Positions 44,641 to 56,159 of a stretch of DNA of 64,000 nt are shown here, in pieces. Below the pieces are notes generated by a model. It saw nothing but the letters and a program-made list of their open reading frames with translations. It had not been told where the DNA came from and did not search any database. This stretch comes from Lunularia cruciata (Eukaryota; Streptophyta; Marchantiopsida; Lunulariales; Lunulariaceae): the NCBI GenBank assembly GCA_948567375.1, contig OX419755.1, positions 35,903,001 through 35,967,000 on the forward strand, written 5' to 3'. A program made the position numbers and the translations under genes. The stretch's first letter is position 1; each line of letters begins with the position of its first letter.

Positions 44641-46841
44641 AATTGACCTACTTCCACTTTGAATAGTACATCATAACTGGACCAGCACCTCAACATCAAA
44701 CGTTCTACATGTTTTAGCTTGTTAAAACCGAAAATATCACTGAAGTCCCGAATGCATTGTAATAAGATCCAGAATATACATCGAAGCTGGTTACGATGAA
44801 TGTTACGATGAATGCCATATGGAAAGACATCGCAAGTTCTATTCGAAGCGATTTTAACTTGCCTTTTGTGTCTATTCCAGGCCATGCGCTCCTCACCCGA
44901 CTCTCATAGTCTGGCCCGCATCCTTCAGTTCGTCAGCCAACGACTCTGTTACATACCACAACCATGTCATGAGCGGTGTCATAATTCTGACATTCTGAAA
45001 TTCTGAAAAACTTGCTCAAATGCATCTGATGGATTCCTAACTTATTATCAATCAGCTGTGGATGAATAAGGCAGCCCATACAAGAGATTCTGAGCTAAAA
45101 TTTGAGTAGTAGATACGTACTGAGTGTATTTTCGGAAACTGACGCAGGAAAGCTTAGTTGCAGAAGAGATTCAAGAGATTCCTAGAAGAGATTTCTCATC
45201 CATGAGCACCTCGTTGTTTTGACGGTTATCTAACCGGGACTCGTTCCGTTGTTTGAATCGGAGGAGTTGAGGATACAGATGGGTCACAAACCACACGACT
45301 ACATAGCCAAAAAGAATGCGCGGTGCATAGTATCATCCTAATTGCTGCACTTCCTATCTGTCGGAGCCTTATTAGGAGCTCGAAAATTCGCTCCAGTACC
45401 TTCGTCCGTATGGACACCTCTTCTGACCGGCTCCATGCAAGCAAACGCCGAAAGCGACGGAATTAAATCGACCCGATGAAACTACTGCAGAACTGGGAGG
45501 GTAGTTTGCTCGATCCAGATTACAAAGCAACAGTTCTGAGACCAGATTTGAGAGACCTTTCGAATCCAGCACAGAGGCTATATTCTTTTCCAGTTCTGAA
45601 TAGCCAGAGTTTTACTCTTCTTCGCCTGAGACTATCCCTGAGACTAAACCCTTGGTCAAATTCGTCTGTTGACTTTCAGAAACGGTGGAAATGAACACCG
45701 TTTGAATCGTTATCAGGAAACAGATTTGATTTAGAGTGCCAAAGTTAGCAGGTCAACGATGGAATGGAGGTGAAATATCAAACTGAGGAAGCAGAGGATT
45801 TGTGACTGCGTGATCTACCAATACATCAATGTGACGTACTCAAGTTATCACGAGGAATCCCGAAAACAAAAGAAAGGTCTAGATGGCCCGATCTCGTCGT
45901 CCACTCCTCTGGCAGTTGATACAATGGGATCTCCTGTTGGTAAAAAGACCTTAGCAGGCAAACATATCGTTTTCTCTTGGTTCCGTGCTATGTGGATGCT
46001 TTTCATATTTCATAATCCGAAACGCTTTTCATCTTTCATTCTAATAAGAATTTTGTCCTCATACATGAACTCTCCTATCCATTAGCATGGATTGTTGATT
46101 ACCGTAATCAAAATTTATTCGATTGTGCAACGATAAGAGTTCTTTCAAAAATACTTCCGAACTAAATTGAAGTTAACGATCGTCGAATTGTGATAATACT
46201 GGGACAAAAAAACACTAAACCTTTTATACTTTCGAATTCTACGCACTTAGAATGTTATGACGGTGTGAATGAGCATCTTCCGTATCATTTGTATTTAGTC
46301 AGGCAAGGATGAGACTTGAAGCTTCATAATCTTCATCCATGGTGTTTTCTTTCTTTTGCGTTTCAGATCATTGATCAACATAATCGAAATCTTTTACTCT
46401 TGTCTTTGTCTATTATTTGTGTGCGATAGGTTACTATTCTTGGTGTTCCTTTTCCGAATCTTGACTCTTGATTTCTTCTCAAGCGTGGTTTTCAGCCAAC
46501 CACAAACAGCATGCAGGTGCTCATCAAAGTTCGTTTTCGTGGTGACTGGTCCCAAGAACTATGACTAACGTAAAACGTACTCAAAACTTGTGAAGTTTTA
46601 GCGAATGCAAACGTGATGCAGGTATTTGTAGAGAATCTGCATCACCAACGTTGGACCATAAACATATCTGGAGGGAGAAAGGTCGAAGATGAATTTACTT
46701 GCGTAGGATCCATTCAACCGATTGCTCAGAACTTATATGATCCAACCGTGCGAAAATATCACTTACTAAGAACATTGAGGTCGTCTGAATGGATTGGAAC
46801 AAGTTGAAATTCAAGCAAGGACATGACACTTGATCACTTGA

Positions 46842-46872
46842 TAATCAGCACGTGCAGTTCACGTGCTGATTA
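46842..46872. promoter_or_regulatory. G-box inverted repeat
   Basis: TAATCAGCACGTG, 5-nt spacer CAGTT, CACGTGCTGATTA: perfect 13-bp arms, each containing a CACGTG G-box. G-boxes are bound by plant bZIP and bHLH factors. No gene assigned to it. Confidence 0.5.
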
Positions 46873-47076
46873 CAAAGTTGCCAGGGTGAAGCACATACAG
46901 AAGCATACGTGGGCATTTCTACATGAAGACAAGATTCATATTCCAGAGAAGACGAGGAGATATATCTCATTCTTGTGTATCAACCACCCCATTCATTTTC
47001 TGTTTCCATGGAGATATGTAAACTCTTTGGTCATCCAATGGTGCACAAAACTAATAACCCTGCAAGAGCAGAGATG

Positions 47077-47148
47077 ATCCCCTGCCCCTAAATCAGCGCT
47101 GGAAGATCTGTAATCCCCTGCACCTAAATCAGTGCTGGAAGATCAGTC
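47077..47148. repeat. 36-bp tandem repeat, two units
   Basis: Units ATCCCCTGCCCCTAAATCAG... and ATCCCCTGCACCTAAATCAG... differ at few positions. Confidence 0.75.
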
Positions 47149-47673
47149 TCGCCTCAAGGCATGCTGTATAGCATGCCGCGGGGATCATTTCTTGGAATTT
47201 CAAGATAGGCGCAACATGTACTTGTTACACGATGGGGCTACTATCTTCACGGATAAAGCTCGGATTCGTGACAATCGTGAAGTCAAAGCAGTTGTAGACG
47301 AAAGTGATTTCCACGGTTCTTGGAAGTGTTGGCATATGCAGTAAAGTCCAAATTAGACTAATGTGGTTTTCTTGATTTTGGTTGGCGCGTGCAATCCAAG
47401 GCAATCAACTACTCCTATCAGATGTTAGCCCCTTGTGTACTGCATCTATGCTCGCAATGGCAGAACAATGACAGCACTGGGTCATGAAAGTAGGCCCACG
47501 TTATCAGAATATCTAGCTGTGTACTCCACGATTCATGTACATCAGTTTGCAACCAATGTAGCTGCTGACTACTTCATTTACCTTTGCTCGTTTCTTTCGG
47601 GTGCAGGTTCAGATAAGCGGCTTCTAGTGGTACTGAGTGATGCCGAACATAGGAGTTAGAAGGAAGAAAAACC

Positions 47674-50325
47674 TTACCAAGCCTTTAACTCAGCCTTCTT
47701 CCGTTCTTCTCTAATCATGCTCTCCACGAAGAATTCCCCTGCTCGGTAAGAAGATCGTACCTGGCGTACAGACATGTAACAGTTTGACATCTCCTTGGAA
47801 TCAGAGACGAATCTGTGAGGCTAAATCAGGTGGATAGGATTAAGGTTCTTTATGAGGTACGTACTTATGTACTACTTCTTTCAATCATTGATGTAGTTAC
47901 TGGACTAATTGAAGAGAAAGAAAACTGAGATAATAGCAGTTGAATGAGATTTACCAGAGGACCGCTTGCAACATAACGAAACCCAATAGATTCGCCATAG
48001 TGTTTCCAGTATTCAAATTTGTCCGGTGTGACGTACTCTTTTACAGTCAAGTGTAAGGGTGTCGGCTGTATAGTGGCAAGCGACACGAAGTAAGTAAGAG
48101 TACAAGTTTCTTGATATATGACTAAAGAAGGAATTGGACCTCTGGAATGTCTGCAGTCATAGATGTGGACGGAGAAAGTTACCTGCAGATACTGGCCGAG
48201 GGTAACAATATCCACACCAACATTACGCAGATCTTGCATGGTCTGCTTTACCTCCTCATCGCTTTCCCCAAGGCCAAGCATAATTGATGACTTTGTCACC
48301 ATTCCTTCCACCACTCCCTTGGCATGCTTGAGCACAGCCATACTTTGCTCGTATCTGCAGATAAAAAAAGACTCTCCTTAGGAGATATTATGATGCACCC
48401 ATATTCTCCCTATGGATGGTACCGGACTATAAGCTATTGAGATAATAAATGCCAACAAACACCTTTGTAATGCAGAAGCTGTAGAGCTCAGGCTCAAACT
48501 GACTTACCCAGCACGAGGGTCTCGCACTATTCGTTGAAGCCTTTTTACCGTTTCGATGTTGTGAGCGAATACATCCAGCCCAGAAGTAGCGACGTGCGCT
48601 ACAGCGACCAAGTCACCACGGAAGTCTGAGACCAAGCACTCAACTAAAATCTCTGATTTCAACTCCTGCAACATGTACGTAGCGAGGAAGTTCAGCGAGT
48701 AATCTGGAGAGGACAAAGGTCAAGTATTCCAGGGTACAGTTCTTGGTAATCTGAAGCTTCTAAATTCCCACAGGCAGTGTAATAGAAAATGTTTGACATG
48801 TTCGAACGCACCTTCAAGGTTCTGACAGTTCTGGCGAAATGATCACTGCCGCCATCAGGCATGTCATCTCTATCCACGCTGGTAAGCACGACATATCCTA
48901 CCCTGCTCAAACAAATACGATCCAGAGTTTACTGACAGTAGTTGATCAAGACGTACCAAAAACACCTCAAACTAGTCAAAGACAAGAAGATGTTAAAGGG
49001 AGATAGGAAATCTATGAAAGGTCCAAATTTTACTAGCAAAGATGCAGCTCTTCCTCGTTGCATTTCATTTATGAGGAAAGAGCTGCTTCAAGATTGAAAA
49101 CAATATCCTGTGTGGTGTAGCTTAGGACTGGATTATATTCTATGCAACATAGCATTCACCTCAGCTTTTGCATCCTCCGGATGACAACTTCAGGCTGTGA
49201 ATTTCTGGCCTACTTACCCCCAACTTGCAATAGCCTTTGCAGTGTTCTCTGGCTCCAAAGGATCTGGAGGTGCTGGGTTTCGGCTAGTGGCTACCGCACA
49301 AAACCTACATCCACGAGTGCAAGTGTCTCCAAGCAGCATGATAGTAGCGGTACCTATCCCATCACCTTCCCCACCAGCTCCCCCTCCTCCGTTCCAGCAC
49401 TAACGACGAGAGACGAAACACATGTTTTTCCGACTCAACTTGCAGAAACTTAGCCACAGAGTAGCATATAAATACGATGTGAACTCACCACAGTTTGACT
49501 TATTAGTGTAACTGCAAGAAAGCAAGTTCTTTCTATCATAACTTTGGTGTCCTCGAGTCATTTAACATTATCATAGATTGAAAGACATAAGAGAATTCTT
49601 TTCTAGCTCTTGAGATATTAATTCGGCATTGGAAAATGTTGCGCAACTGATTGCCTGAGTTAATCAGGAATACCAGGTGGTTTAACTCAGGATATTTGGG
49701 CAACACTATTCAACGGTGAACACGACATTTGCAATAGACTCACTATGATTCCTTCAGAGGCTCCAACTTAGACGCTATTCCACTCACACAGCGAATCTAA
49801 ACTCCAGACTCGTAACCACTGATGAAACCCTGACCTACATGTAAGACTGGACAGCGAAAACAAAATAGAGAAAGTGGGAAAGGAGCTTACTTCGCCAATA
49901 TTTGGACATTGAGCTTCTTCACACACGGTATTCAATTTGAGAGTGGACAGTGAACCCTTCAATTCTGTGTAACGCTCTCCTTGAGGGGCTCTCTGCCTGA
50001 GCCAGGCTGGCTTCTTCACATTCGGATCCCTGCCAGTGTGAGGTCCCAATCCACCGGGATAAGGGCTTTTGCTGCCCTGCAGTGCGGAGTCGAACAAAGT
50101 CGACGGGTCTACTGCCGCATCAACAATATTGGAGGAAGTTTCTGTCGCTTCTGCCGATATTCTTGTCACTCCAGCGTCTCTTCGAAAATTGGTTAGGGGT
50201 TCCTGGGGATGCAAAATCCGGACTCTGTTGCTGACTCCGGCACGAGAAGAGAGAAATTGAGAACCGGGAATCGTTTGCGGGGCGAAAGTGTGATTTCTGC
50301 TGACCGAAACAAGATGTGTTGCCAT
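47674..50325 (-). CDS. LIP1P: Lipoyl synthase, plastid type, seven exons
   Basis: Radical SAM enzyme that inserts two sulfurs into octanoyl groups on E2 subunits to make lipoyl cofactor. Exons (minus): 49,891-50,325; 49,218-49,399; 48,812-48,902; 48,508-48,665; 48,183-48,354; 47,955-48,065; 47,674-47,760. All joins are GT-AG and keep frame, giving about 411 residues. The first 50-60 residues are Ser/Arg-rich and weakly acidic, as in chloroplast transit peptides. Auxiliary cluster [13 protein letters not shown] spans the exon 1-2 join (CX4CX5C). Radical [11 protein letters not shown] lies in exon 2. [37 protein letters not shown] follow. The C-terminal [10 protein letters not shown] supplies the Ser ligand in exon 7. 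It is intact with no stops. Plastid rather than mitochondrial by the N-terminus and my recollection of the family. Confidence 0.95.
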
Positions 50326-51173
50326 TTCTCTCCCCTCGATTTACGATACAAATCAATCAAAGAGACTTTTCTCGTTCACTTAAAAAATTCCACGAATTCT
50401 GCACACAGATGAAAATGCATCAGCGCCAAACCATTTTCTCCCAACAACGGATACAGAACTCGGGGCCTCCAATACAACGGATCCAGAACTCCGGGCCTCT
50501 ACTGAATTGAAAATTAACTTACCTACAGCATTTCGGAATCCCGAGCATGTCTGAGCTTCATCGCGATGAATCTCAGCAAGAATACGAGGATGTGCTGCAA
50601 GGAATTCTCCGCCTGCGGAATTTCCGAGGCCACTCACCAGAGCTATGGGCTGCCTCACATCTGTCAGATGGTGCTTACGTGCGTCCGTCCGTCGCACGGA
50701 CGCAGTAGCGTGCACGTTTATACGTCGTAAAGGTTTCAGGCGATGCGGTAGTTTTTCGTGAAACTTGCATTTTAGCGACACAAAATTATTGTGCTTCTTG
50801 CAGTATTATACATATTAGATTATCTGATTTTTTAACCTTTCATAAAAAATTTGTCATTTGGTGTCACAGCCAGAGAATAGGTTTAGACTTGAAATGCTAT
50901 GGGGTATTAGGAAAATCAGGGAATAAGATGTACTAAGTACATTGAGAGTGAACCTAGAGAGAAAGTTTAATTTATAAAACTTATAAAATTAACCTTTATT
51001 TATTTATTTGTTTATTAACCTTGGATGTTAAGATTAAAATCTTTTCAACTTGTTGTGGAACACTAGTGGGTTTGCAATTCAACGAGCTCAATATGTTTGT
51101 AGTTTTTACAAGTAATCAAGTTTTTATTCATCAAACAAGTCATTTGATTTATTGATAATCAAGGTGTTATCTA
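50326..51173. other. Upstream region of lipoyl synthase
   Basis: Probable promoter and 5' untranslated region on the minus strand, then AT-rich sequence from 50,780. Contains a 28-bp tandem repeat (50,443-50,500, AACGGATCCAGAACTCC-like) and a hairpin TGCGTCCGT/ACGGACGCA (50,680-50,704). A 133-residue minus-strand reading at 50,380-50,781 looks like untranslated sequence rather than a gene. Confidence 0.45.
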
Positions 51174-51846
51174 TGTGTCGTGCATATATACATTGCTACA
51201 TAACATATAGTGTTTTCAACATATAGTGTTGTCAACATCATACACTATAGAAGCACAACTCACACATAAGTCATACATAAACTCTAAAGTGTTACAAGAA
51301 TCAATTTGTTTACATAACTCTATTCACACTCAATCAAATTAGTACTTGATTTGTTGTTCTATAATTTACAAACAATTGAGCATTGATCATAGTCAAGCCA
51401 CAACCACTCTAGCTAAAAGACTCCAGGTGACGCTCACCGGCCTCTATCCACCATAGCCAAGAACTCAAAGGCTCAACATTAGAGAAGTGAGCTCTTTGGA
51501 GTTGCATTTCAAAAGTATACCCTCTAGACTCGAGCTAGGTCTCAAACCCTAATGATCCTACTAACGGCACACCCAACGGTGCAAAGTGATGGTGGGTATC
51601 ACCATGAAGTCAGTACCTTGAATACAAAATTTGACCATCAGAAAGTAGTCTATGAGTAATTGCTAAAATACCTCTAACCACTATCACTGCAACTCTAGTG
51701 TCTAAGCAATCTAGATGCGATACTACAAATGGCATGACAACTGTTGGACGTATATACATCGCTACACAACATACATCATTGTCAACATCATACACTATAG
51801 AAACACAACTCACACATAAGTCATACATAAACTCTAAAGTACCACA
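51174..51846 (-). repeat. 3' LTR of copy C plus a partial second LTR head
   Basis: LTR 51,297-51,846 begins TGTGGTACTTTAG on the minus strand. Bases 51,174-51,296 repeat the LTR head (TGTAACACTTTAG) and end in ATGCACGACACA, at nearly the same place as copy B (ACGCACGGTACA). Confidence 0.75.
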
Positions 51847-51946
51847 ATCACCCCTTAGTTGGCGGTTAGGTCCCTCTAACTCCAAGTATATGGTATATCC
51901 TATGATGGGCAAATAGCAAGAGGCCGGGTGCTATTGACCCCCATTG

Positions 51947-52388
51947 TTAGTCGTATGTTTGCAATCTATACCATATAAAGGATGAACTAGCTATATGTCG
52001 AGTACATCTATGACATAACCATTGTCCTTGAGGAACCACTATGAGGGGAGGAGTCATACATGCCATATGCCATCCTCTCAAACAACTATCACACACTAAC
52101 ATAGTAGCAGCTCCACCAAAAGAGCCACATAACATACACCTCAAGCCTGCCCGTACAAGTGCCAAGCTTTGATCCATAATACCATCAATGTTTGGGAGGT
52201 TGCATGGTGTATAATTGAGCACATGATCCTTCCAAACAACACCATCACGTCCTTCCAACACAAGGACTCTAGATGGCAAAACCTTGTGCACTCTCAAGAT
52301 AGTGTGGCCTGTCAAAACATCAAGTGTCATTGGTGTTGTCTACTATAGATATACATAGTAACTTGGATTAAATCTACGGATCATGGAT
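51947..52388 (-). pseudogene. Integrase C-terminal tail with intact PHD finger, copy C
   Basis: Open reading of 127 residues from the methionine at 52,330: SH3-like start MTLDVLTGHTILRVHKVLPS, WKDHV, then C4HC3: C65-x2-C68-x11-C80-x2-C83-x4-H88-x2-C91-x14-C106-x2-C109, with Trp104 two residues before C106. Codons of the finger are 52,004-52,138. This is the cleanest PHD copy in the window. PHD fingers usually recognise histone H3 tails; here it is fused to an integrase, in place of the chromodomain seen in element E. The frame upstream is broken. Confidence 0.9.
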
Positions 52389-53420
52389 CTATAACCTCTT
52401 CCTCAAATAGTAGCATAAACGAAAGGTATCCCTATGTTGAGCAATCGCCAAGTTCTCAAAGGCTATTGGCATCACTCTCCAAAAGATCTCTGCTTGTTGA
52501 GGACATGCGCACATCCATACATCTGGATCATCCAAGTCCAAGACTACAGTAACATCTTGACAAATAGCTATAGGTAAATCTGGATCTTGTCCATAGAGTA
52601 GAAAGTAAAGAGAGAAGGATGCTAAAGAGGCTTCCCGGCTGAACCGATAGCCCATGGCCAACCAAAGTAATTAGAGATCCCAATCTCCCAAGTAGCCTCT
52701 CTACAAACCATACTTCCATAATCCTCTTTTCACTATCTAAACCACTCTCTCTGCTAAGCCATCTGCCTCAAGGTGATATTGGGAGGTAGTATGATATCAA
52801 TCAGAGCCTTGTCACACTAGACCTAAAATTATCCCAAGAACTTTGTACCATAATCAGTCAAAACCTCAATTGGTGCACCAAAATGACTGAAAACTTGATA
52901 GAAGAACGAGTAAGCTGTCCCTTCATTGGACTTGTAAGGATGTGCCACCAACTCAATACACTTGGAGAAGTGCTCCACCATCACCAAAACATACGGATGA
53001 TGTCTCACAATCAATGGTAAAGCTCCAACAAAGTCCAAACTCTAGTGATATCCCAATCCCAGGATAGGTAATGGGTTTAATTGTGGTGTACAAGCATTAA
53101 ATGATGCTCTAACTTGGTCACAAACCACACATCTGGCAACAAATTGTTATACATTGGTATGCATACCATACCACAAATAATGACTATGGAGTAAGCTATA
53201 TGTATGTTTTACTCCAAAATGTCTTAGCTCCTCATGAGTATGAAGGACCAATTGTGGTCTTTGATATAAAAGTGGTACTACTTGCATTCTACCATCCTCC
53301 CATACCCTAAGAAGGTGTTTTCCCTCCAATCTAAACCACTTGGCTTGCTGAAGGATACAATCTTTCTCCTTGGCCCCAACTGTGCCACCCACAACACTGG
53401 TGCAAAGATAGTCCATCACT
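52389..53420 (-). pseudogene. Integrase, copy C
   Basis: Zinc-binding start (VLHTHEELRHFGVKHTYSLL, 53,147-53,280), core with MDFVGALPLIV (first Asp) and LTDYGTKFLG (second), third acidic region near 52,760 frameshifted, tail YGQDPDLPIAICQDV (52,389-52,661). Stops and frame changes. Confidence 0.75.
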
Positions 53421-54080
53421 AAGACATCATCATGAATGTCTCCTTGAATTGTACCAATATCTTGCCTCTCTGGATCCGTGACCTCAATAACTTCTCTTGT
53501 ATGCGCTGATAGAGATACCACCAAAGCCTTAGAAACTATACAAAGAAAGGCAGATGTATGCCAACCTGGCACCATCTCCTCATCTGTCTCAACATGCCAA
53601 TGTGCTCCAATCTGATCTTGCTGGTTGGGACATGGGTTTCTACTCAACCTATCTGCATCATGGTTCACCACTCCAAGTCTATGAATAATTGTGAAATCAT
53701 ACTCCTATAAAATCATAGCCCATTGTACAAGCTTCCCTAAAAGCTTGTCGGACTACATCAATCACTTTAGTGGCTAATGATCAGTGATGAGAGTAAAGGG
53801 GTTACAAAATAGGTAACATTAGAAATGTGCTATTGCCCAAACTACTGCCAAACACTCTCCCTCATATGAACTATACTTTGCCTCAGCTGAATTGTTGGAG
53901 CGATTAGCATAGGCCACCAAAAAATCCTTCTCCTCAACATCATGTTGGGTGAGCATTGCTCCAAGCCCCAACATCCTCCAATCATTGTGAACCTGAAATG
54001 GTCATCCTTTTATCAATCTCCTCAAAATAAGAGCAGATGTCAACCTCTCCTTGAGCTTTACAAAAGCTCTCTCTTGCTCA
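53421..54080 (-). pseudogene. RNase H and connection, copy C
   Basis: Connection to RT with NHDADRLSRNPCPNQQDQ (53,600-53,671) and RNase H pieces up to 54,080, aligning with copies A and B. Stops present. Confidence 0.65.
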
Positions 54081-55000
54081 TCTCCCCAACACCACTCTTA
54101 TGTAAGCTTAGTCAGCTTTGTCAAGGCCTTGGCAATGGCACTAAATCCTCTAAAATAGCAGCAATAGAAGTTTGCCAACCCAAGGAATGATTGCACTCTG
54201 CTCACATCTGTAGGTTGAGGAATCCATACAATAGCCTCCACCTTGGTCTGTTGAACACCAAGTTTTGTGGAGTAGATAGTGTGATACAAATACTCAACCT
54301 GCTCAATGGAAGAACCTGCACTTCCCAGTATGTAATTTGAGTCCATAAGATCTCAACCTCTCAAACACCTCCAATAACTATCTCCCATGCTCTTCTATAA
54401 TAGTGCTATAGACCAAAATGTCATCAATACAATATTGAGTAAAATCCAATCCCACTAAGATCTTATCTATAACCCTTTGGACCTCGACAAGAGCGTTCTT
54501 TAACCCAAATGGTAAGAACCTCCACTAATATAATAATAGATCCTTACCGTGAGGATCAATAACCCAAAATGCAGTCTTGGACTTATCCTCCTCCTTGATT
54601 GGCAACTGATGATATCATGCTCAAAGATCCAAAGTACTGAAGACCTTTGCATGCCCAATTGCATCAAAGATCTCCTTTGGTGTAGGCATGGCATATCGTT
54701 CAACCCTAGTCTATTGGTTGGTAGGACGGTAATCTCCACACATCTGCTTATTTGTGTAATTACCATGCATATCCTTCTTGGTTGGCATCATTGTAGTTGA
54801 TGCATACTCTCCATGTGAAATCTCCACCAAACTAGTCTCAAAAAGGTCTCTACTCCGACTTTGAATCAATGGCCTCTCCATATCCTTATATCGATAAGGA
54901 TGTCAAAAAACTAGTGTATCACTAGTCAACTCAATCCAAATACTAGGTTCTTTTAGAGCGCCCTAATCCTTCATAGTAAAGACAAAACAACTTGTGTAGC
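54081..55000 (-). pseudogene. Reverse transcriptase, copy C
   Basis: Fingers and palm pieces: SSLVEISHGEYAS-like start near 54,830, CGDYRP near 54,735, DLRAGYHQLPIKEEDKSKTA-like near 54,610, and catalytic box CIDDILVY near 54,415-54,435 (Tyr replaced by Cys, both Asp kept). The thumb reads VSRVQSFLGLANFYCCYFRG. An Arg codon is kept near 54,626 where copy B has TGA. Frames are interrupted. Confidence 0.75.
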
Positions 55001-56159
55001 TCCTCAAGAACTCTCCATCTTTCCTCTCATGTAAGCTTGGGTCCAAGATCTGGCTCTCAAGTATCCTCTGTAACTATCGTAGGAGTAGAAGACGTACTGA
55101 CTGGCTACTACACTAGGCCATTGGGAGCAGTAGTGTCATGCCCTTGACCACTAGAGGTCCCAACCTATGTGTGAAAAACCCCTTCCACTCTGGCTGCAAG
55201 CTCCACACGTCCTCTAGTAGTATCCCAAGTAGACCAAGGGTGTAATCCAAGTAGCCCATGCTCACCTAGATGGACTCCAAGTAGACCACTCTCCCTAGTA
55301 GCTACTGGCTGTGTGTAATACTCCAAGGATAGGAGACCTGAAGAGAAACACACCATGAGAAACATACAATTGCACACTAAAAACCTCCAATGCCCCAAAG
55401 GAGCACCTTCTCTTTATTATACAGACAAAGAGGATCTCCTCCAAGGAAGCTCCACCATAGGATTAGGCACATAAATAGGTGACCTGTCAGCAAGCTCCAC
55501 CCTTGGATTACTTACTTGGATGGCTGACATGTTGGTCTTGGTCCTATCTGGTTGGTCAAACAAGCTTTGACCGAAGGAATCTTTTAGGGAATATTTTTAT
55601 AGAAATCTCAAAATCATGTGGGTGAGGTACCATTGGAAAGTTCTCAATGAGACAAAGTAGGGGAGAGGGAAGGCCAGTCTTATCATTGTTGGAGGCAGAA
55701 TCTTTGAGGCCTAATTCATCCGTTTAGGCCTTTGAAATTGTATTCAAAAATTTTAGGCAAATTCCGATTCTTACTCTATTAGTAGAAGTCCTCTTTTTGT
55801 GATACCTCTTTTTGATCTATTTAGTCCATCATATGAACATCCTTCCAGATGTTATCAAACCAATTTTCACCTTTAAATCATATGTTTAGCTATTGGTTCT
55901 AAGGTTTTTAAGTCTATTTTAGTTTTTGCCGTATATTAGTAGAAATACTCTTTTGGTGATACTTCTATCTGATCTATTTTGTCCATCATGTATAACATCA
56001 TTCCAAATGTTACCAATCCAAATTTCATATCTAGATCATATGGCTAGCTCTTGGTATTACACTATGTCCCAAGAATACCATGTCCACTCGGTCCATCGCC
56101 CTCAACATGTGCTTGAATTATCTCAATAGGCACAGGGCTCACAAGTGTCCGAGTGGTGA
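55001..56159 (-). pseudogene. Methyltransferase-RT linker, copy C, split by a solo LTR
   Basis: Reading ATRESGLLGVHLGEHGLLGL (55,165-55,398) matches the other copies. The linker is interrupted by the 748-bp LTR at 55,314-56,061 and resumes at 56,062 (TGTCCCAAGAATACC on the plus strand, continuous in copy A at 4,049). Confidence 0.65.
55314..56061. repeat. Solo LTR, 748 bp, in copy C
   Basis: TGTAATACTCC to TTGGTATTACA. Copy A is continuous at this site (GGCTGTGTCCC), which defines the insertion exactly. Flanks CTGTG and CTATG make a 5-bp target duplication with one change. A 145-bp segment is duplicated in tandem at the right end (55,760-55,905, 55,920-56,061). Homologue at 21,892-22,635. 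Confidence 0.85.

Larger units (their letters stand above)
44641..47673. other. Intergenic island downstream of lipoyl synthase
   Basis: No supportable gene. Local features are the 13-bp inverted repeat at 46,842-46,872 and a 36-bp tandem repeat at 47,077-47,148. The right end is the 3' flank of the minus-strand lipoyl synthase gene. Confidence 0.45.

Noticed and set aside
46842-46872. Rho-independent terminator or CRISPR-like repeat
   Set aside because: Single copy in a eukaryotic genome, no U-tract and no array; a G-box palindrome is simpler.
50380-50781. 133-residue minus-strand ORF upstream of lipoyl synthase
   Set aside because: No recognisable domain and it overlaps a tandem repeat and hairpin; most likely 5' untranslated or promoter sequence.
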